A DNA stretch of 15,401 nt from Capsulimonas sp. (GCA_025963815.1 JAOQAA010000507.1:1-15401), one strand, 5' to 3'; positions 6,536 through 14,168 are shown, counted from the stretch's first letter. Program-made: numbers and translations. Notes: a model not told the origin generated them from the letters alone.

Positions 6536-7648
6536 TTAACTAAGCGACGCCCGGCGCATCAAGTACAGACCGATCACAAGACAGATGATATCCGGCAGGA
6601 ATACCGCAAGCGCGGGCGGACACCCTCCGCCTTGCGCCACGCTGCTCATCACCGTATACACAACATAATAGCCGAAGATGATCAAAATCGCAGGAGGCCA
6701 ACCGGACATTTTCGAGATTCTCTGCGGACGCAGGCCCAGCGGCGCTCCGATCAAAGCAAATACGAAGCATGCCCCGGGCAAAGCGAGCTTGGACCATAAG
6801 CTGATTTCCGCTTTGCGAACATCTTCATTATTGCCCTGCCCGCTCTTGATCAGCTCACCCACTTTTTCATGCAGCTGAAAAAAATTATGAGTGTCCGCGA
6901 AGGTTTTGAGATCGAACCGTTCCTGGTTTTTATCCAGAATACTGCTGATTTCATAGTTATGAATGACGTCCGAACGCCCAAACGACGGGTTTTCTCCTAA
7001 TTTTACAAAATCCGCCTTGTAGAGCCACCAAGACTTGCTGTCTATTCCGCCCTCAGGCCTCGCGGATACGGCATGGTACACCGATGTCACCGCGCCGTTA
7101 TGGTCGTAGAAAGTAATCGTCAGCTGCCGGACTGTCTTGGTCCTGACATCAAACCCCTTATGGATGTGGATAGTGACAGGATTTCCATTGACGTCGGAAT
7201 CCAGTGTGATCGGTTTATTCAAGTCATCGATCTGGTGAAGCGCGACGGCGCGGAGATCGACCGAACGCTTAACAGCTTCCAGAGCAACAACATCGTTGAG
7301 CAGAAATCCGAAGAATGTCGCAATCAGCCCGAGGACGGCGGCGGGCGCGGCGATACGTGAGAACGGAACGCCGGCGGCGTAAAGCGCTACGGCTTCGCTT
7401 TCCCCGGACAAACGCCCGTATCCCATCAGCACCGCCAGAAGCATGCCCATGGGAAAGGTTAACCCCAGGACAATCGGAATGCTCAGCCCCATAATCTGGA
7501 TCACGATGCGAAACGGAATCCCCTGGCTCATCAGGCGACCGGCTTCCAGCAGCGGTCCGCCGGCGTAATACACCGAGGCGAAGAGCGCGATCCCGTTGAA
7601 GAGCCACGGCAGCAGGTCTTTCAAAACGAGCTTATCAACGAGCTTCAT
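6536..7648 (-). CDS. LptF/LptG family LPS-export permease
   Basis: The 370-residue product has the YjgP/YjgQ layout: N-terminal amphipathic helix (MKLVDKLVLKDLLPWL), membrane segments at about 14-32, 52-75 and 98-120, a periplasmic beta-jellyroll (about 135-270), and three C-terminal membrane segments (about 286-305, 318-338, 345-364). The loop GRLSGESEAVALYAAGV (78-94) is the LptB coupling region. LptF/G proteins extract LPS from the inner membrane using ATP hydrolysis by LptB. I chose the ATG at 7648 because the family begins with this motif and AGGAG lies 7 nt upstream; a longer reading frame to 7846 runs through lptB coding sequence. It overlaps lptB by 14 nt. Only one permease gene is present, so LptB may pair with a homodimer or with a second permease encoded elsewhere. 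F and G cannot be distinguished here. Confidence 0.9.
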   Translation of the reverse strand: MKLVDKLVLKDLLPWLFNGIALFASVYYAGGPLLEAGRLMSQGIPFRIVIQIMGLSIPIVLGLTFPMGMLLAVLMGYGRLSGESEAVALYAAGVPFSRIAAPAAVLGLIATFFGFLLNDVVALEAVKRSVDLRAVALHQIDDLNKPITLDSDVNGNPVTIHIHKGFDVRTKTVRQLTITFYDHNGAVTSVYHAVSARPEGGIDSKSWWLYKADFVKLGENPSFGRSDVIHNYEISSILDKNQERFDLKTFADTHNFFQLHEKVGELIKSGQGNNEDVRKAEISLWSKLALPGACFVFALIGAPLGLRPQRISKMSGWPPAILIIFGYYVVYTVMSSVAQGGGCPPALAVFLPDIICLVIGLYLMRRASLS

Positions 7649-8438
7649 CGCTCTGCTCCTCATCGTCGTTCGATTGTTCTTTCGCCTCACGACGCTGCAC
7701 TCTGGCCTCGATATAGCCCGCCGTGCTGTCGCCCAGATAGTACTTGCGGGCGATCGGGTCGCGCGCGCGTTCGTCGGCGCTGCCAGACGTGTTGACTTCA
7801 CCCTCCGAGAGACTATAAGCGCGGTCGGTAATATCCAGCGTCGCATTGACGTTGTGGTCGCTAATCAATACGCCAATTCCCTGCCCGCGCAGCTCGGCGA
7901 TAATCGTTTGCAAACCTTCGATCACAATTGGGTCGACACCCGTAAAAGGCTCATCAAGAAGGATAAAGTTGGGACGCATGGCGAGAACGCGTGCGATCTC
8001 CACACGGCGCTGTTCGCCTCCGGACAGCACAAACGCCGGGGTGTCACGGCGCGGAGTAAGGCTCAGGCTCGTCAGCAGATCCTCCAGGCGATCCTTTCGA
8101 TCCGCGGACGACAATCCAGGCTGCATCTCCAGAACCAGCATGATGTTCTCGGCGGCGGTCAGCTTGCGAAAAACGCTCGTTTCTTGCGCAAGGTAACCGA
8201 TGCCCTGATGCGCGCGCTGATACATGGGGAGGCGCGTGATGTCCTTATCGTCCAGCAGCACCCGACCGCTGTCGGGACGGACCAGGCCGACCAGCATGTA
8301 AAACGATGTCGTCTTGCCTGCGCCGTTCGGCCCAAGAAGACCGACGATCTCGCCGGGATGGATTTCCACCGAAACCCCGTTCACAACGGTGCGCTTCTTA
8401 TACGCCTTGACTAATGTTTCCGCTCGGAGAACCGGCAT
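7635..8438 (-). CDS. lptB: LptB, ATPase of the LPS-export ABC transporter
   Basis: The 267-residue protein shows all ABC ATPase motifs: Walker A GPNGAGKTT (36-44), Q-loop Q85 in GYLAQETSVFRKL, signature LSGGE (138-142), Walker B FILLDEP (158-164) and H-loop H195. The stretch GIGYLAQETSVFRKLTAAENI and the segment FTGVDPIVIEGLQ are diagnostic of LptB within the superfamily. It powers LPS extraction by LptF/G and passage along the LptC-LptA bridge. The protein is slightly longer than the usual 240 residues because of an acidic, Glu/Ser-rich tail (about 246-267); the last part of its gene overlaps the start of the permease gene. An AGGAG lies about 10 nt before the ATG, and the gap to the LptA-like gene is 16 nt. 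Confidence 0.95.
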   Translation of the reverse strand: MPVLRAETLVKAYKKRTVVNGVSVEIHPGEIVGLLGPNGAGKTTSFYMLVGLVRPDSGRVLLDDKDITRLPMYQRAHQGIGYLAQETSVFRKLTAAENIMLVLEMQPGLSSADRKDRLEDLLTSLSLTPRRDTPAFVLSGGEQRRVEIARVLAMRPNFILLDEPFTGVDPIVIEGLQTIIAELRGQGIGVLISDHNVNATLDITDRAYSLSEGEVNTSGSADERARDPIARKYYLGDSTAGYIEARVQRREAKEQSNDDEEQSDEAR

Positions 8439-8454
8439 TACGTGAGAACTCCTG

Positions 8455-8994
8455 CTAGAATTGCGGCGTCAGGGTCATATGCCCGCTTTCGCCCTTGATT
8501 TGCGGATATTCCGGACCGCTGCCGATCAGGATCGTCGCCGATTCCATCGTCGTTTTTGAGGGACCGTCCAGCGCGCCCTGCGCGTTCATCTCCAGCATGA
8601 CGTTTCCCGTCAAATCGATCCGCGCGCCGCCCGGGCGCGTGGTCTCCGGGGTGATGACCGCTTTATCAGCGAGCGTCTTCATAGACTGCATGGATTCGAC
8701 ATTCTTATATGCGATCGACACTTGCTGGCCAGCCAGCGGCGTCGCCGTGGCCCGCTTCATGCTTTTTGCCTGCCCGGTCGCCTGCTCCACGAGAATATCG
8801 CCGGCGTTCACCACATACTGCGCCGAGATCATATGAACGCCGCCATACAGATGGAGTGCTGTCGGTGAATATTCGAAATGCTTGCAAGTAACGTCGATCG
8901 GCCCCGTGGGCTTCGTCGCCGGTTTCGCGAAACACGCGGCGACGACGCTGAGCAGGGCGCAGCAGACGCCGATAGATTTGAGTGTGAGCTTCAA
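8455..8994 (-). CDS. LptA/OstA-like periplasmic LPS-transport protein
   Basis: The 179-residue precursor has a signal peptide with hydrophobic core GVCCALLSVVAAC (9-21) and an LptA/OstA-like mature region: repeated short strands, GPIDVTCKHFEYSPTALHLYG near the N-terminus and RIDLTGNVMLEMNAQG later. Proteins of this family form the beta-jellyroll bridge carrying LPS across the periplasm. The assignment rests on these weak patterns and on position immediately upstream of lptB. The start is a TTG, supported by an AAAGG about 8 nt upstream. VAAC at 18-21 resembles a lipobox, so the protein may be a lipoprotein, although cleavage after CFA is also possible. The gap to the LptC-like gene is 33 bp. 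Confidence 0.7.
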   Translation of the reverse strand: MKLTLKSIGVCCALLSVVAACFAKPATKPTGPIDVTCKHFEYSPTALHLYGGVHMISAQYVVNAGDILVEQATGQAKSMKRATATPLAGQQVSIAYKNVESMQSMKTLADKAVITPETTRPGGARIDLTGNVMLEMNAQGALDGPSKTTMESATILIGSGPEYPQIKGESGHMTLTPQF

Positions 8995-9027
8995 GGATTT
9001 GCCTTTGTCAAGAAAATTTGGAGACGG

Positions 9028-9576
9028 TTAGGGAAGCTTGATATGCGCGCCGTCATCGGAGCGGACGGTTTTGAGCGACGTGTTCGCGGTCAAGGCGCCG
9101 CTGGGAATAATCGTCATCCCGCTCTTGCCGTTTTTGTAGTAGACGTGCCCGACCGCAACGACTTGATTTTTCTGCTGATACCAGGTCACGGAATCCGCGC
9201 GCAGGATCGTGCCGGGTTCGAGCAGGGATTTTACGACGACGCCGCCGCTGGCGACGATGATATTCTGAACGTTGTTGCCCTTGGCTTGAGCCGCAGCCAT
9301 CGTGGCTGAGGGCGCCCCGTTTTGAAACAGAACAGCCGAAATGCCCTTCATCGTTCCGCTGACGCCTTTGCTGGGGGATTCGATGACGAACTCGCGCGCC
9401 CAGAGCTTCCACAAATATTTGCCCGACCGCTTAGGGTCAGGCTGCAGCACCTGGCTGCCCTGCCCAGTAACTCCCACGCCGGACGCGGCGTGGGAAGAGC
9501 CCGAAGGAGAACAAAATAGGAGGCTGACGGCGAGTGCGCCGCAGCGCCATCGATGTGCGGCGGATAGAGTGATCAT
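9028..9576 (-). CDS. LptC-like periplasmic LPS-export protein
   Basis: From the ATG at 9576 the product is 182 residues: a signal or anchor segment (CGALAVSLLFCSPSGSSHA, about 12-30), then an LptC-like pattern (LWKLWAREFVIE, GTMKGISAVLFQNG, ASGGVVVKSLLEPGTILRADSVTWYQQKNQVVAVGHV). This matches the family layout of paired strands and a dG...l.ad...y motif. LptC links the LptB-permease complex to the periplasmic bridge. An in-frame ATG at 9615 would add 13 residues, but it lies within a good promoter (9606-9634) and gives an unusually long signal n-region, so I prefer 9576. Both starts lack a strong ribosome-binding site. It is the first gene of the Lpt operon. LptC and LptA share one fold, and the assignment between the two genes could be reversed. 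Confidence 0.68.
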   Translation of the reverse strand: MITLSAAHRWRCGALAVSLLFCSPSGSSHAASGVGVTGQGSQVLQPDPKRSGKYLWKLWAREFVIESPSKGVSGTMKGISAVLFQNGAPSATMAAAQAKGNNVQNIIVASGGVVVKSLLEPGTILRADSVTWYQQKNQVVAVGHVYYKNGKSGMTIIPSGALTANTSLKTVRSDDGAHIKLP

Positions 9577-9605
9577 AGAGTTGTTACCGAAAATTGAACG
9601 CGAAA

Positions 9606-9634
9606 AGTTTAGCATATCTCAAAGACTTTCGCAA
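9606..9634 (-). promoter_or_regulatory. Extended -10 promoter of the Lpt operon
   Basis: On the minus strand TTGCGA (9629-9634) and TAAACT (9606-9611) are 17 bp apart, and TGC immediately precedes the -10 box (extended -10). The predicted transcription start near 9599 leaves about 23 nt before the ATG at 9576 and excludes the upstream ATG at 9615. Confidence 0.55.
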
Positions 9635-9651
9635 TGGCGACGTGGTTCCCA

Positions 9652-9663
9652 ACGAAATTTCGT
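9652..9663. promoter_or_regulatory. Palindrome ACGAAATTTCGT, candidate operator
   Basis: This is a perfect 12-bp palindrome, extended by CCC/GGG flanks (9648-9650 and 9665-9667) with one mismatched pair between. It lies 17 bp upstream of the Lpt -35 box in the divergent region. It fits a dimeric repressor or activator site; the regulator is unknown. Confidence 0.4.
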
Positions 9664-9751
9664 AGGGCGCCCCAGTCACCACCGCGCCCATGAAGACAGA
9701 CAATAGTAGCCGATAATAGTTTCATCCGAAGCAATCGCCCACGGTAGGGAG

Positions 9752-9757
9752 TATAAT
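9752..9757 (+). promoter_or_regulatory. Perfect -10 box upstream of the UXS-like gene
   Basis: TATAAT occurs 64 nt before the ATG. No good -35 hexamer is found 16-18 bp upstream, so the promoter may depend on an activator. The 11-bp sequence ATAATAGTTTC that includes this box also occurs exactly 40 bp upstream (9713-9723). Confidence 0.45.
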
Positions 9758-9821
9758 AGTTTCCAGTTACACTGTCAAACATCCGTTTAATTACGCATTT
9801 CTCAATATTAGGAGCGACTGA

Positions 9822-10760
9822 ATGGCGCGAGCGATTATTACAGGCGGAGCTGGATTTCTGGGATCACACCTCAGCGATCGCCTGCTGGCGGAGGGTTACG
9901 AAGTCGTCGCGGTGGATAACCTGATCACCGGCAACAAGGACAATATCGAGCACCTGGCCTCCAACCCGCGCTTTCAATTTATCGAGCAGGATATCATTCA
10001 GCCCTACACGGTCGATGGTCCCGTAGACCTGATCTATCACTTCGCCTCGCCGGCAAGCCCGGTGGATTATCTGGAGCTGCCGCTCGAAACGCTCCTGGTC
10101 GGTTCGGTCGGCACGCATAACACGCTGGAGCTCGCCAAAGCGAAGGGGTCTCGGTTTCTGGTCGCGTCGACCTCGGAAGTTTACGGCGACCCCACGGTCC
10201 ATCCGCAGACCGAAGAGTACTGGGGCAATGTGAACCCGAATGGAACGCGCGCCGTCTACGACGAAGCCAAGCGTTACGCTGAAGCCGTCACCTTCGCTTA
10301 CCGCCGTTTGTACAATTTGGACGCCAAAATCGTACGGATCTTCAACACGTACGGACCGCGTATGCGGGTGAAGGACGGCCGCGTCGTTCCCGCGTTCATT
10401 AGCCAGGCGCTGCGCGGCGAGCCGCTGACCGTATTTGGAAACGGCCAGCAGACACGCTCGTTCTGTTTCGTCTCGGACTTGATCGACGGCATCTACAAAC
10501 TGTCGGTCTCCGATCAGTCCGGACCGATCAATGTCGGCAACCCGGTCGAGCGCACTATGATCCAGTTCGCGCACGAAATTTTGAAGGCGACCGGAAGCCA
10601 GAGCGAGATTACCTATCTTCCGCTGCCGACGGCGGATGATCCCAAGCAGCGAAACCCCGATATTACCAAGGCCAGAGCGCTTTTGGGCTGGGAGCCGAAA
10701 ATCTCCCTGGAAGAAGGCCTGACCAGCACGATCGAGTACTTCCGCACGAAACTTGCTTAG
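9822..10760 (+). CDS. UDP-glucuronate decarboxylase (UDP-xylose synthase)
   Basis: The 312-residue protein is a short-chain epimerase/decarboxylase of the UXS type. It shows the NAD-binding glycine motif TGGAGFLG (7-14), [11 protein letters not shown] (73-83), the catalytic segment STSEVYGDP (116-124) with the acidic residue E119, and YDEAKR (Y146, K150) after the UXS-typical [23 protein letters not shown] and [16 protein letters not shown] are also conserved. It converts UDP-glucuronate to UDP-xylose, a donor for surface polysaccharides. Length matches the family; dTDP-glucose 4,6-dehydratase is a less likely reading. AGGAG lies 7 nt before the ATG. It is 73 bp upstream of rpoN on the same strand, with no terminator between, and so is possibly co-transcribed. 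Confidence 0.9.
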   Translation: MARAIITGGAGFLGSHLSDRLLAEGYEVVAVDNLITGNKDNIEHLASNPRFQFIEQDIIQPYTVDGPVDLIYHFASPASPVDYLELPLETLLVGSVGTHNTLELAKAKGSRFLVASTSEVYGDPTVHPQTEEYWGNVNPNGTRAVYDEAKRYAEAVTFAYRRLYNLDAKIVRIFNTYGPRMRVKDGRVVPAFISQALRGEPLTVFGNGQQTRSFCFVSDLIDGIYKLSVSDQSGPINVGNPVERTMIQFAHEILKATGSQSEITYLPLPTADDPKQRNPDITKARALLGWEPKISLEEGLTSTIEYFRTKLA

Positions 10761-10833
10761 TACGGCCCATTCGATTCGCCGACCGGTCCACCGAAGGCAA
10801 TCACCGAGCCGAGATATATGAGGCGGCTGAAGG

Positions 10834-12393
10834 TTGCAATTACGCCAGGACAATTCGCAGCGGCAAGCGCAGGTCCAGAAGATCGGACCGCACCTCATTC
10901 ATGCGAACGCCATGCTCCAGTGCACCAACACGGAGCTGATTCAATTGATCGAGAAGGAGCAGCAGGAAAATCCGGCGCTGGAAGGCGCCGACACCCTGCT
11001 GGAGGCCACGGGCGGCTGCGCGTTTTGTCCTGGGGGCGGACAGTGCTCCAATTGCCCCTACAGCCGCGCCGGGCATCCTCTTGCGACCACTCGCGACGCC
11101 GGGGAATCGGCGCCGCCGGAGCAGTTCACCTTCATGATGGGGGGGACGGACGACGGCGGTGACGACGGGTCGGCGAACCGCGAGATCATGCTCGCCAAGA
11201 CGACCGGAAACGCCGACGGGATGAATGGGGCGTCCTCGGATTTCGACCCCATCATGCTCGCCCAGGCCCCCTCCTCGCTCCACGACCAGCTGCTCTCGCA
11301 TCTGCGCGCTTCCGCGAAATCCCCAAAGGAAGCGCAGATCCTGGAGTTTCTCGTCGACAGCCTCGACGATCGCGGATACCTCCAGATCAACATGGACGAA
11401 GCCTGCGCCGTGCTGCGCGCCACGGAGCGCGAGATCGAAGCGGGCGTCTTGCAGCTGCAAGCCAGCGACCCGCCCGGCATCGGCGGACGTAATCTTCGTG
11501 AGTGCCTGCTGCTTCAAATGCAATATCTGCGCGACGAGGACGAAGCCGAGAACCTGAACCTGCTCGCAGAGATCGTGGTGCGCGACCACTGGGAACTGCT
11601 CACCCAGCGCCGTTTTCCGCAGCTCGCCCGGCGCACCGACTCCACCACGGAGCAGATCGAACAGGCGCTGGAGTTCATTCGCCAGAAGCTCTCCCCCCAC
11701 CCCGCCGCACAGTTCCGCCAGCCGTGGGACCACCGCCCTGACAGCGGCAGCATGCCGATCCGTCCGGACGTGATCATTCTGCGCGGAACCATGGGGTTCA
11801 AGATCGAGATCAGCGGCCTGGACAATCTCAGCCTCCACATCAACCCGCACTACAACGGCCTGTACGACGAGATCCGCAGCGGCCGCAAGGCGCCCGCAAG
11901 CGTCAAGACCACGACAACACTCACGCCCGAACACGAAAAACACGTCGTGGCGTATGTCGAGCGCGCCAATCTCTTTATCAAGAATTTGCAGCGCCGCAAG
12001 CGCACCATCCAGCGGATCGCCATTACGCTGGTCGAACATCAGCAGGGATTTTTGGAAACCGGCAACAAATCGTTCCTGCGTCCGCTCACGCGCACACAGA
12101 TCGCCCAGGAGCTGAGCATGCACGAGTCGACGATCAGCCGCGCGTTGCTGCACAAGTTTGTCCAGCTTCCCTCACAGGAAGTCGTCTCGTTCGATATCTT
12201 CTTTGGAACGCCGCCGACAGCAAAGGAAGCCATCGCGCAGTTGATCGCGGAGGAAAACCCGACCGCTCCGCTGAGCGATCAGGCGATTGTGGAAGAACTG
12301 ACGCGCCGAGGACTGAGCGTCGCGCGGCGCACGGTGGTGAAATACCGGGACGAGCTGCGCATCCCGGCGTCATATCTGCGGAAGAAGAGATAA
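10834..12393 (+). CDS. rpoN: RNA polymerase sigma-54 factor RpoN
   Basis: The 519-residue protein carries the RpoN box ARRTVVKYRD (497-506) near its end, the core helix-turn-helix LTRTQIAQELSMHESTISRAL (418-438), and region I ending ELIQLIEKEQQENPALE (34-50). Sigma-54 directs transcription from -24/-12 promoters and needs AAA+ activators; none is in this window. It is longer than the usual 430-490 residues because of an N-terminal insert (about 51-140) that holds a four-cysteine cluster, C62-x2-C65-x5-C71-x2-C74, followed by a Gly/Asp-rich linker. The start is a TTG: an in-frame stop at 10828-10830 leaves no room upstream, and GAGG lies 10 nt before it. The TAA stop forms the first bases of an inverted repeat. 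Confidence 0.95.
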   Translation: MQLRQDNSQRQAQVQKIGPHLIHANAMLQCTNTELIQLIEKEQQENPALEGADTLLEATGGCAFCPGGGQCSNCPYSRAGHPLATTRDAGESAPPEQFTFMMGGTDDGGDDGSANREIMLAKTTGNADGMNGASSDFDPIMLAQAPSSLHDQLLSHLRASAKSPKEAQILEFLVDSLDDRGYLQINMDEACAVLRATEREIEAGVLQLQASDPPGIGGRNLRECLLLQMQYLRDEDEAENLNLLAEIVVRDHWELLTQRRFPQLARRTDSTTEQIEQALEFIRQKLSPHPAAQFRQPWDHRPDSGSMPIRPDVIILRGTMGFKIEISGLDNLSLHINPHYNGLYDEIRSGRKAPASVKTTTTLTPEHEKHVVAYVERANLFIKNLQRRKRTIQRIAITLVEHQQGFLETGNKSFLRPLTRTQIAQELSMHESTISRALLHKFVQLPSQEVVSFDIFFGTPPTAKEAIAQLIAEENPTAPLSDQAIVEELTRRGLSVARRTVVKYRDELRIPASYLRKKR

Positions 12394-12481
12394 TCCCTAT
12401 TCCCCTGCGAAGCAGCTTGTTGGGAAAAAGGGCGGGTGCCCCCTGGGCGGACGCGCTAAAGCGCCGGGGGAATAGGGATTA
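12391..12481. repeat. 15-bp perfect inverted repeat between convergent genes
   Basis: TAATCCCTATTCCCC (12391-12405) is exactly complementary to 12467-12481. The 61-bp interior has a GCGCTAAAGCGC mini-hairpin and a GAAGCAGCTT stem. The left arm includes the rpoN stop codon. There is no U-run, so it is not a classic terminator, but it could end or protect both convergent transcripts. It looks like a REP/MITE-type element. Confidence 0.75.
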
Positions 12482-12495
12482 ACGGAAATAGGTCC

Positions 12496-13686
12496 CTACA
12501 ACGTCTCTTCCCGCGTCTCGTCCTCTTCTGTCGGCGTTCGCGGCGTTCCCAGCAGGTTTTCATAGACCTGGATGATGCGCTGGGCGACGCGCTCCGGGCG
12601 CAGTTCGCGGGCGTTGACGCGGCCTCGTTCGGACATCTGTTTTCTCAGCAGGTCGTTGGCGAGCAGAGAAAGCACACGGTCGGCCATCTCCTCCGCATTG
12701 TCTTCCACTAAGAAACCATCATCGCCGTCATGGATCGATTCGGGGGCGCCGCCGGCGTTCACGATCACGCAGGGGGTTCCGGCGGCGAGGGCTTCGCCGA
12801 TGGCGAGGCCCTGCGTCTCGGTTTTGGAGGGGAAGACGAAGACTTCCGCCAGCAAATAAAGGGGATCGAGCTTTGTGCGGCTCAGAAACCCTGTGAAGAT
12901 GACGCGGTCGGAAAGCCCCAGGGTGTGGGTGTGGGCGCGCAGAGATTCGGCGCTCTTGCCGGAGCCGGCGAGCACAAGCACCGCGCTGGGCTCACGCTCG
13001 GCGATCCGCGCGAAGGCGTCGAGCAGCATGGGAAGGTTCTTCTCGGGCGCGAGACGCCCGACATACAAGAGGACGCGCGCTTCCGGCGGCACTCCCAGGC
13101 TGCGACGCGTTTCTTCCTCCGACGCCAGTACGTAGGGCGGCTCCGGAATGCCTGTGGGCACGACGGTGATCGGCCGCTCAACGTGATATTCCGTGAGCAG
13201 CACCCGCTTCGTCATCTCCGACGGCGCGATCACCTGGTCGCAGGAGTTATAAAACCACTGCATCCAGCGCGACAGCACGGCGCCGGTCCACGCCTTGGGC
13301 GCGACGGGCACATAGTGCGTATATTCGGAATAAAGGGTGTGGTTCGTGGAAACGTGCGGGATGCCGTAGCGACGCGCGACACGCCCCGCAAGCACCCCCA
13401 GTAAAAATGGGGACTGAGAGTGCACGATATCCAGCTTCAAGCGAGCGATGCTGGACTGGATGCTGGGCGAAATCGGGATCGGCAGCACGTAATCCGGCTC
13501 GACCATCGAATTGATCGATGGAAAGCGGTAAACGCCCTCGCGTTCGTCGGTGTAGTTCGGAAACCGGGACGTAAAGATATAAACGGAGTGGCCCGCGCGT
13601 TCAAGCTCCGCAACAAGGGTGTTGACCGAAGTGGTCACGCCATTGATGAGGGGCTGATAGCTTTCCGAAAAGACGCCTACGCGCAT
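12496..13686 (-). CDS. GT4-family glycosyltransferase (diacylglycerol glucosyltransferase-like)
   Basis: The 396-residue protein is a GT-B retaining glycosyltransferase. It has an N-terminal NGVTTS loop (15-20), the segment STNHTLYSEYTHYVPV (113-128), VGRLAPEKN (209-217, with R211 and K216 for nucleotide-sugar phosphates), and the EX7E motif E290-TQGLAIG-E298. TxHTxYxEYxHY is typical of 1,2-diacylglycerol 3-glucosyltransferases and related mannosyltransferases, so a glycolipid product in the cytoplasmic membrane is likely. Donor and acceptor cannot be fixed from sequence. I chose the ATG at 13686, where the family starts (MRVGVFSESY); GAGGAA lies 14 nt upstream, a rather long spacing. The frame continues upstream to 13812 only by reading through the preceding gene. 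It follows the helix-turn-helix gene by 10 nt and is the last gene of the queA operon. Confidence 0.88.
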   Translation of the reverse strand: MRVGVFSESYQPLINGVTTSVNTLVAELERAGHSVYIFTSRFPNYTDEREGVYRFPSINSMVEPDYVLPIPISPSIQSSIARLKLDIVHSQSPFLLGVLAGRVARRYGIPHVSTNHTLYSEYTHYVPVAPKAWTGAVLSRWMQWFYNSCDQVIAPSEMTKRVLLTEYHVERPITVVPTGIPEPPYVLASEEETRRSLGVPPEARVLLYVGRLAPEKNLPMLLDAFARIAEREPSAVLVLAGSGKSAESLRAHTHTLGLSDRVIFTGFLSRTKLDPLYLLAEVFVFPSKTETQGLAIGEALAAGTPCVIVNAGGAPESIHDGDDGFLVEDNAEEMADRVLSLLANDLLRKQMSERGRVNARELRPERVAQRIIQVYENLLGTPRTPTEEDETREETL

Positions 13687-13696
13687 GGGTGTTTTG

Positions 13697-14158
13697 TTAT
13701 TCCTCGCCGACTTTGGGACCGACCCGCGCCTGTGATTCCATAAAGGCGAGCACGCTGGAAAGTTTGAACCGGCGCTGGTTCCCCTGCGAACGCTCGTGCG
13801 GCAGTATACCACGATTAGTGTACCGACGAACAGTAGTCGGACATACTTCCAGCATCCGCGCGGTTTCTTCCAGTGTCAGGGTCGGGTCTAGAAGGCGCGA
13901 GAGCAGTTCCTCGCGCGTCTCTTCTTTACGTGGGCCCCGCGCGCGGCGGTTGGCGACGGCGGCGCTTTCCCGATGCTCCGCCGGTGTCGTCGTGGCCGCC
14001 TTGACCGCGGCGACACGAGCCGCATGCTCGGCGACTATCGTCGGAGCGCCGCTTGGCCGCTCCTCCGTCTCTGTGCCGCCGCGTAAGTTCGCCAGCGTGC
14101 GCTCGGTGGCCTTGGCCTCAAGCTCGATGCGTTTATGCCAATCCTGCAAGTCCGGCAA
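13697..14158 (-). CDS. MerR/excisionase-type helix-turn-helix protein
   Basis: The 153-residue protein has a C-terminal winged helix-turn-helix (about 94-135): LTLEETARMLEVCPTTVRRY, then the wing TNRGILPHERSQGNQRRF. This is the MerR/BldC/excisionase class of DNA-binding domain. The N-terminal half is charged and Ala/Arg/Glu-rich (about 10-85), probably helical or disordered, without a recognisable ligand-binding domain. It starts at TTG, strongly supported by AAAGGAG 10 nt upstream (14169-14175). It lies 27 nt after queA and 10 nt before the glycosyltransferase gene. It might regulate envelope-glycan genes or its own operon, but no target is visible. It may equally be a BldC-like nucleoid or developmental regulator. 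Confidence 0.8.
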   Translation of the reverse strand: MPDLQDWHKRIELEAKATERTLANLRGGTETEERPSGAPTIVAEHAARVAAVKAATTTPAEHRESAAVANRRARGPRKEETREELLSRLLDPTLTLEETARMLEVCPTTVRRYTNRGILPHERSQGNQRRFKLSSVLAFMESQARVGPKVGEE

Positions 14159-14168
14159 TGTTACCGTT

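Noticed and set aside
7649..7846. N-terminal extension of the LptF/G frame
   Set aside because: It lies inside lptB coding sequence, is Arg-rich and unlike the family. The ATG at 7648 has a good ribosome-binding site and the family-typical first helix.
9864..10898. 344-codon open frame on the minus strand
   Set aside because: Antisense shadow of the UDP-glucuronate decarboxylase gene, with no recognisable motif.
10840..12153. 437-codon open frame on the minus strand
   Set aside because: Antisense shadow of rpoN. The rpoN frame carries conserved family motifs over its whole length.
13687..13812. N-terminal extension of the glycosyltransferase frame
   Set aside because: It runs through the 3' end of the helix-turn-helix gene and precedes the conserved family start MRVGVFSESY.
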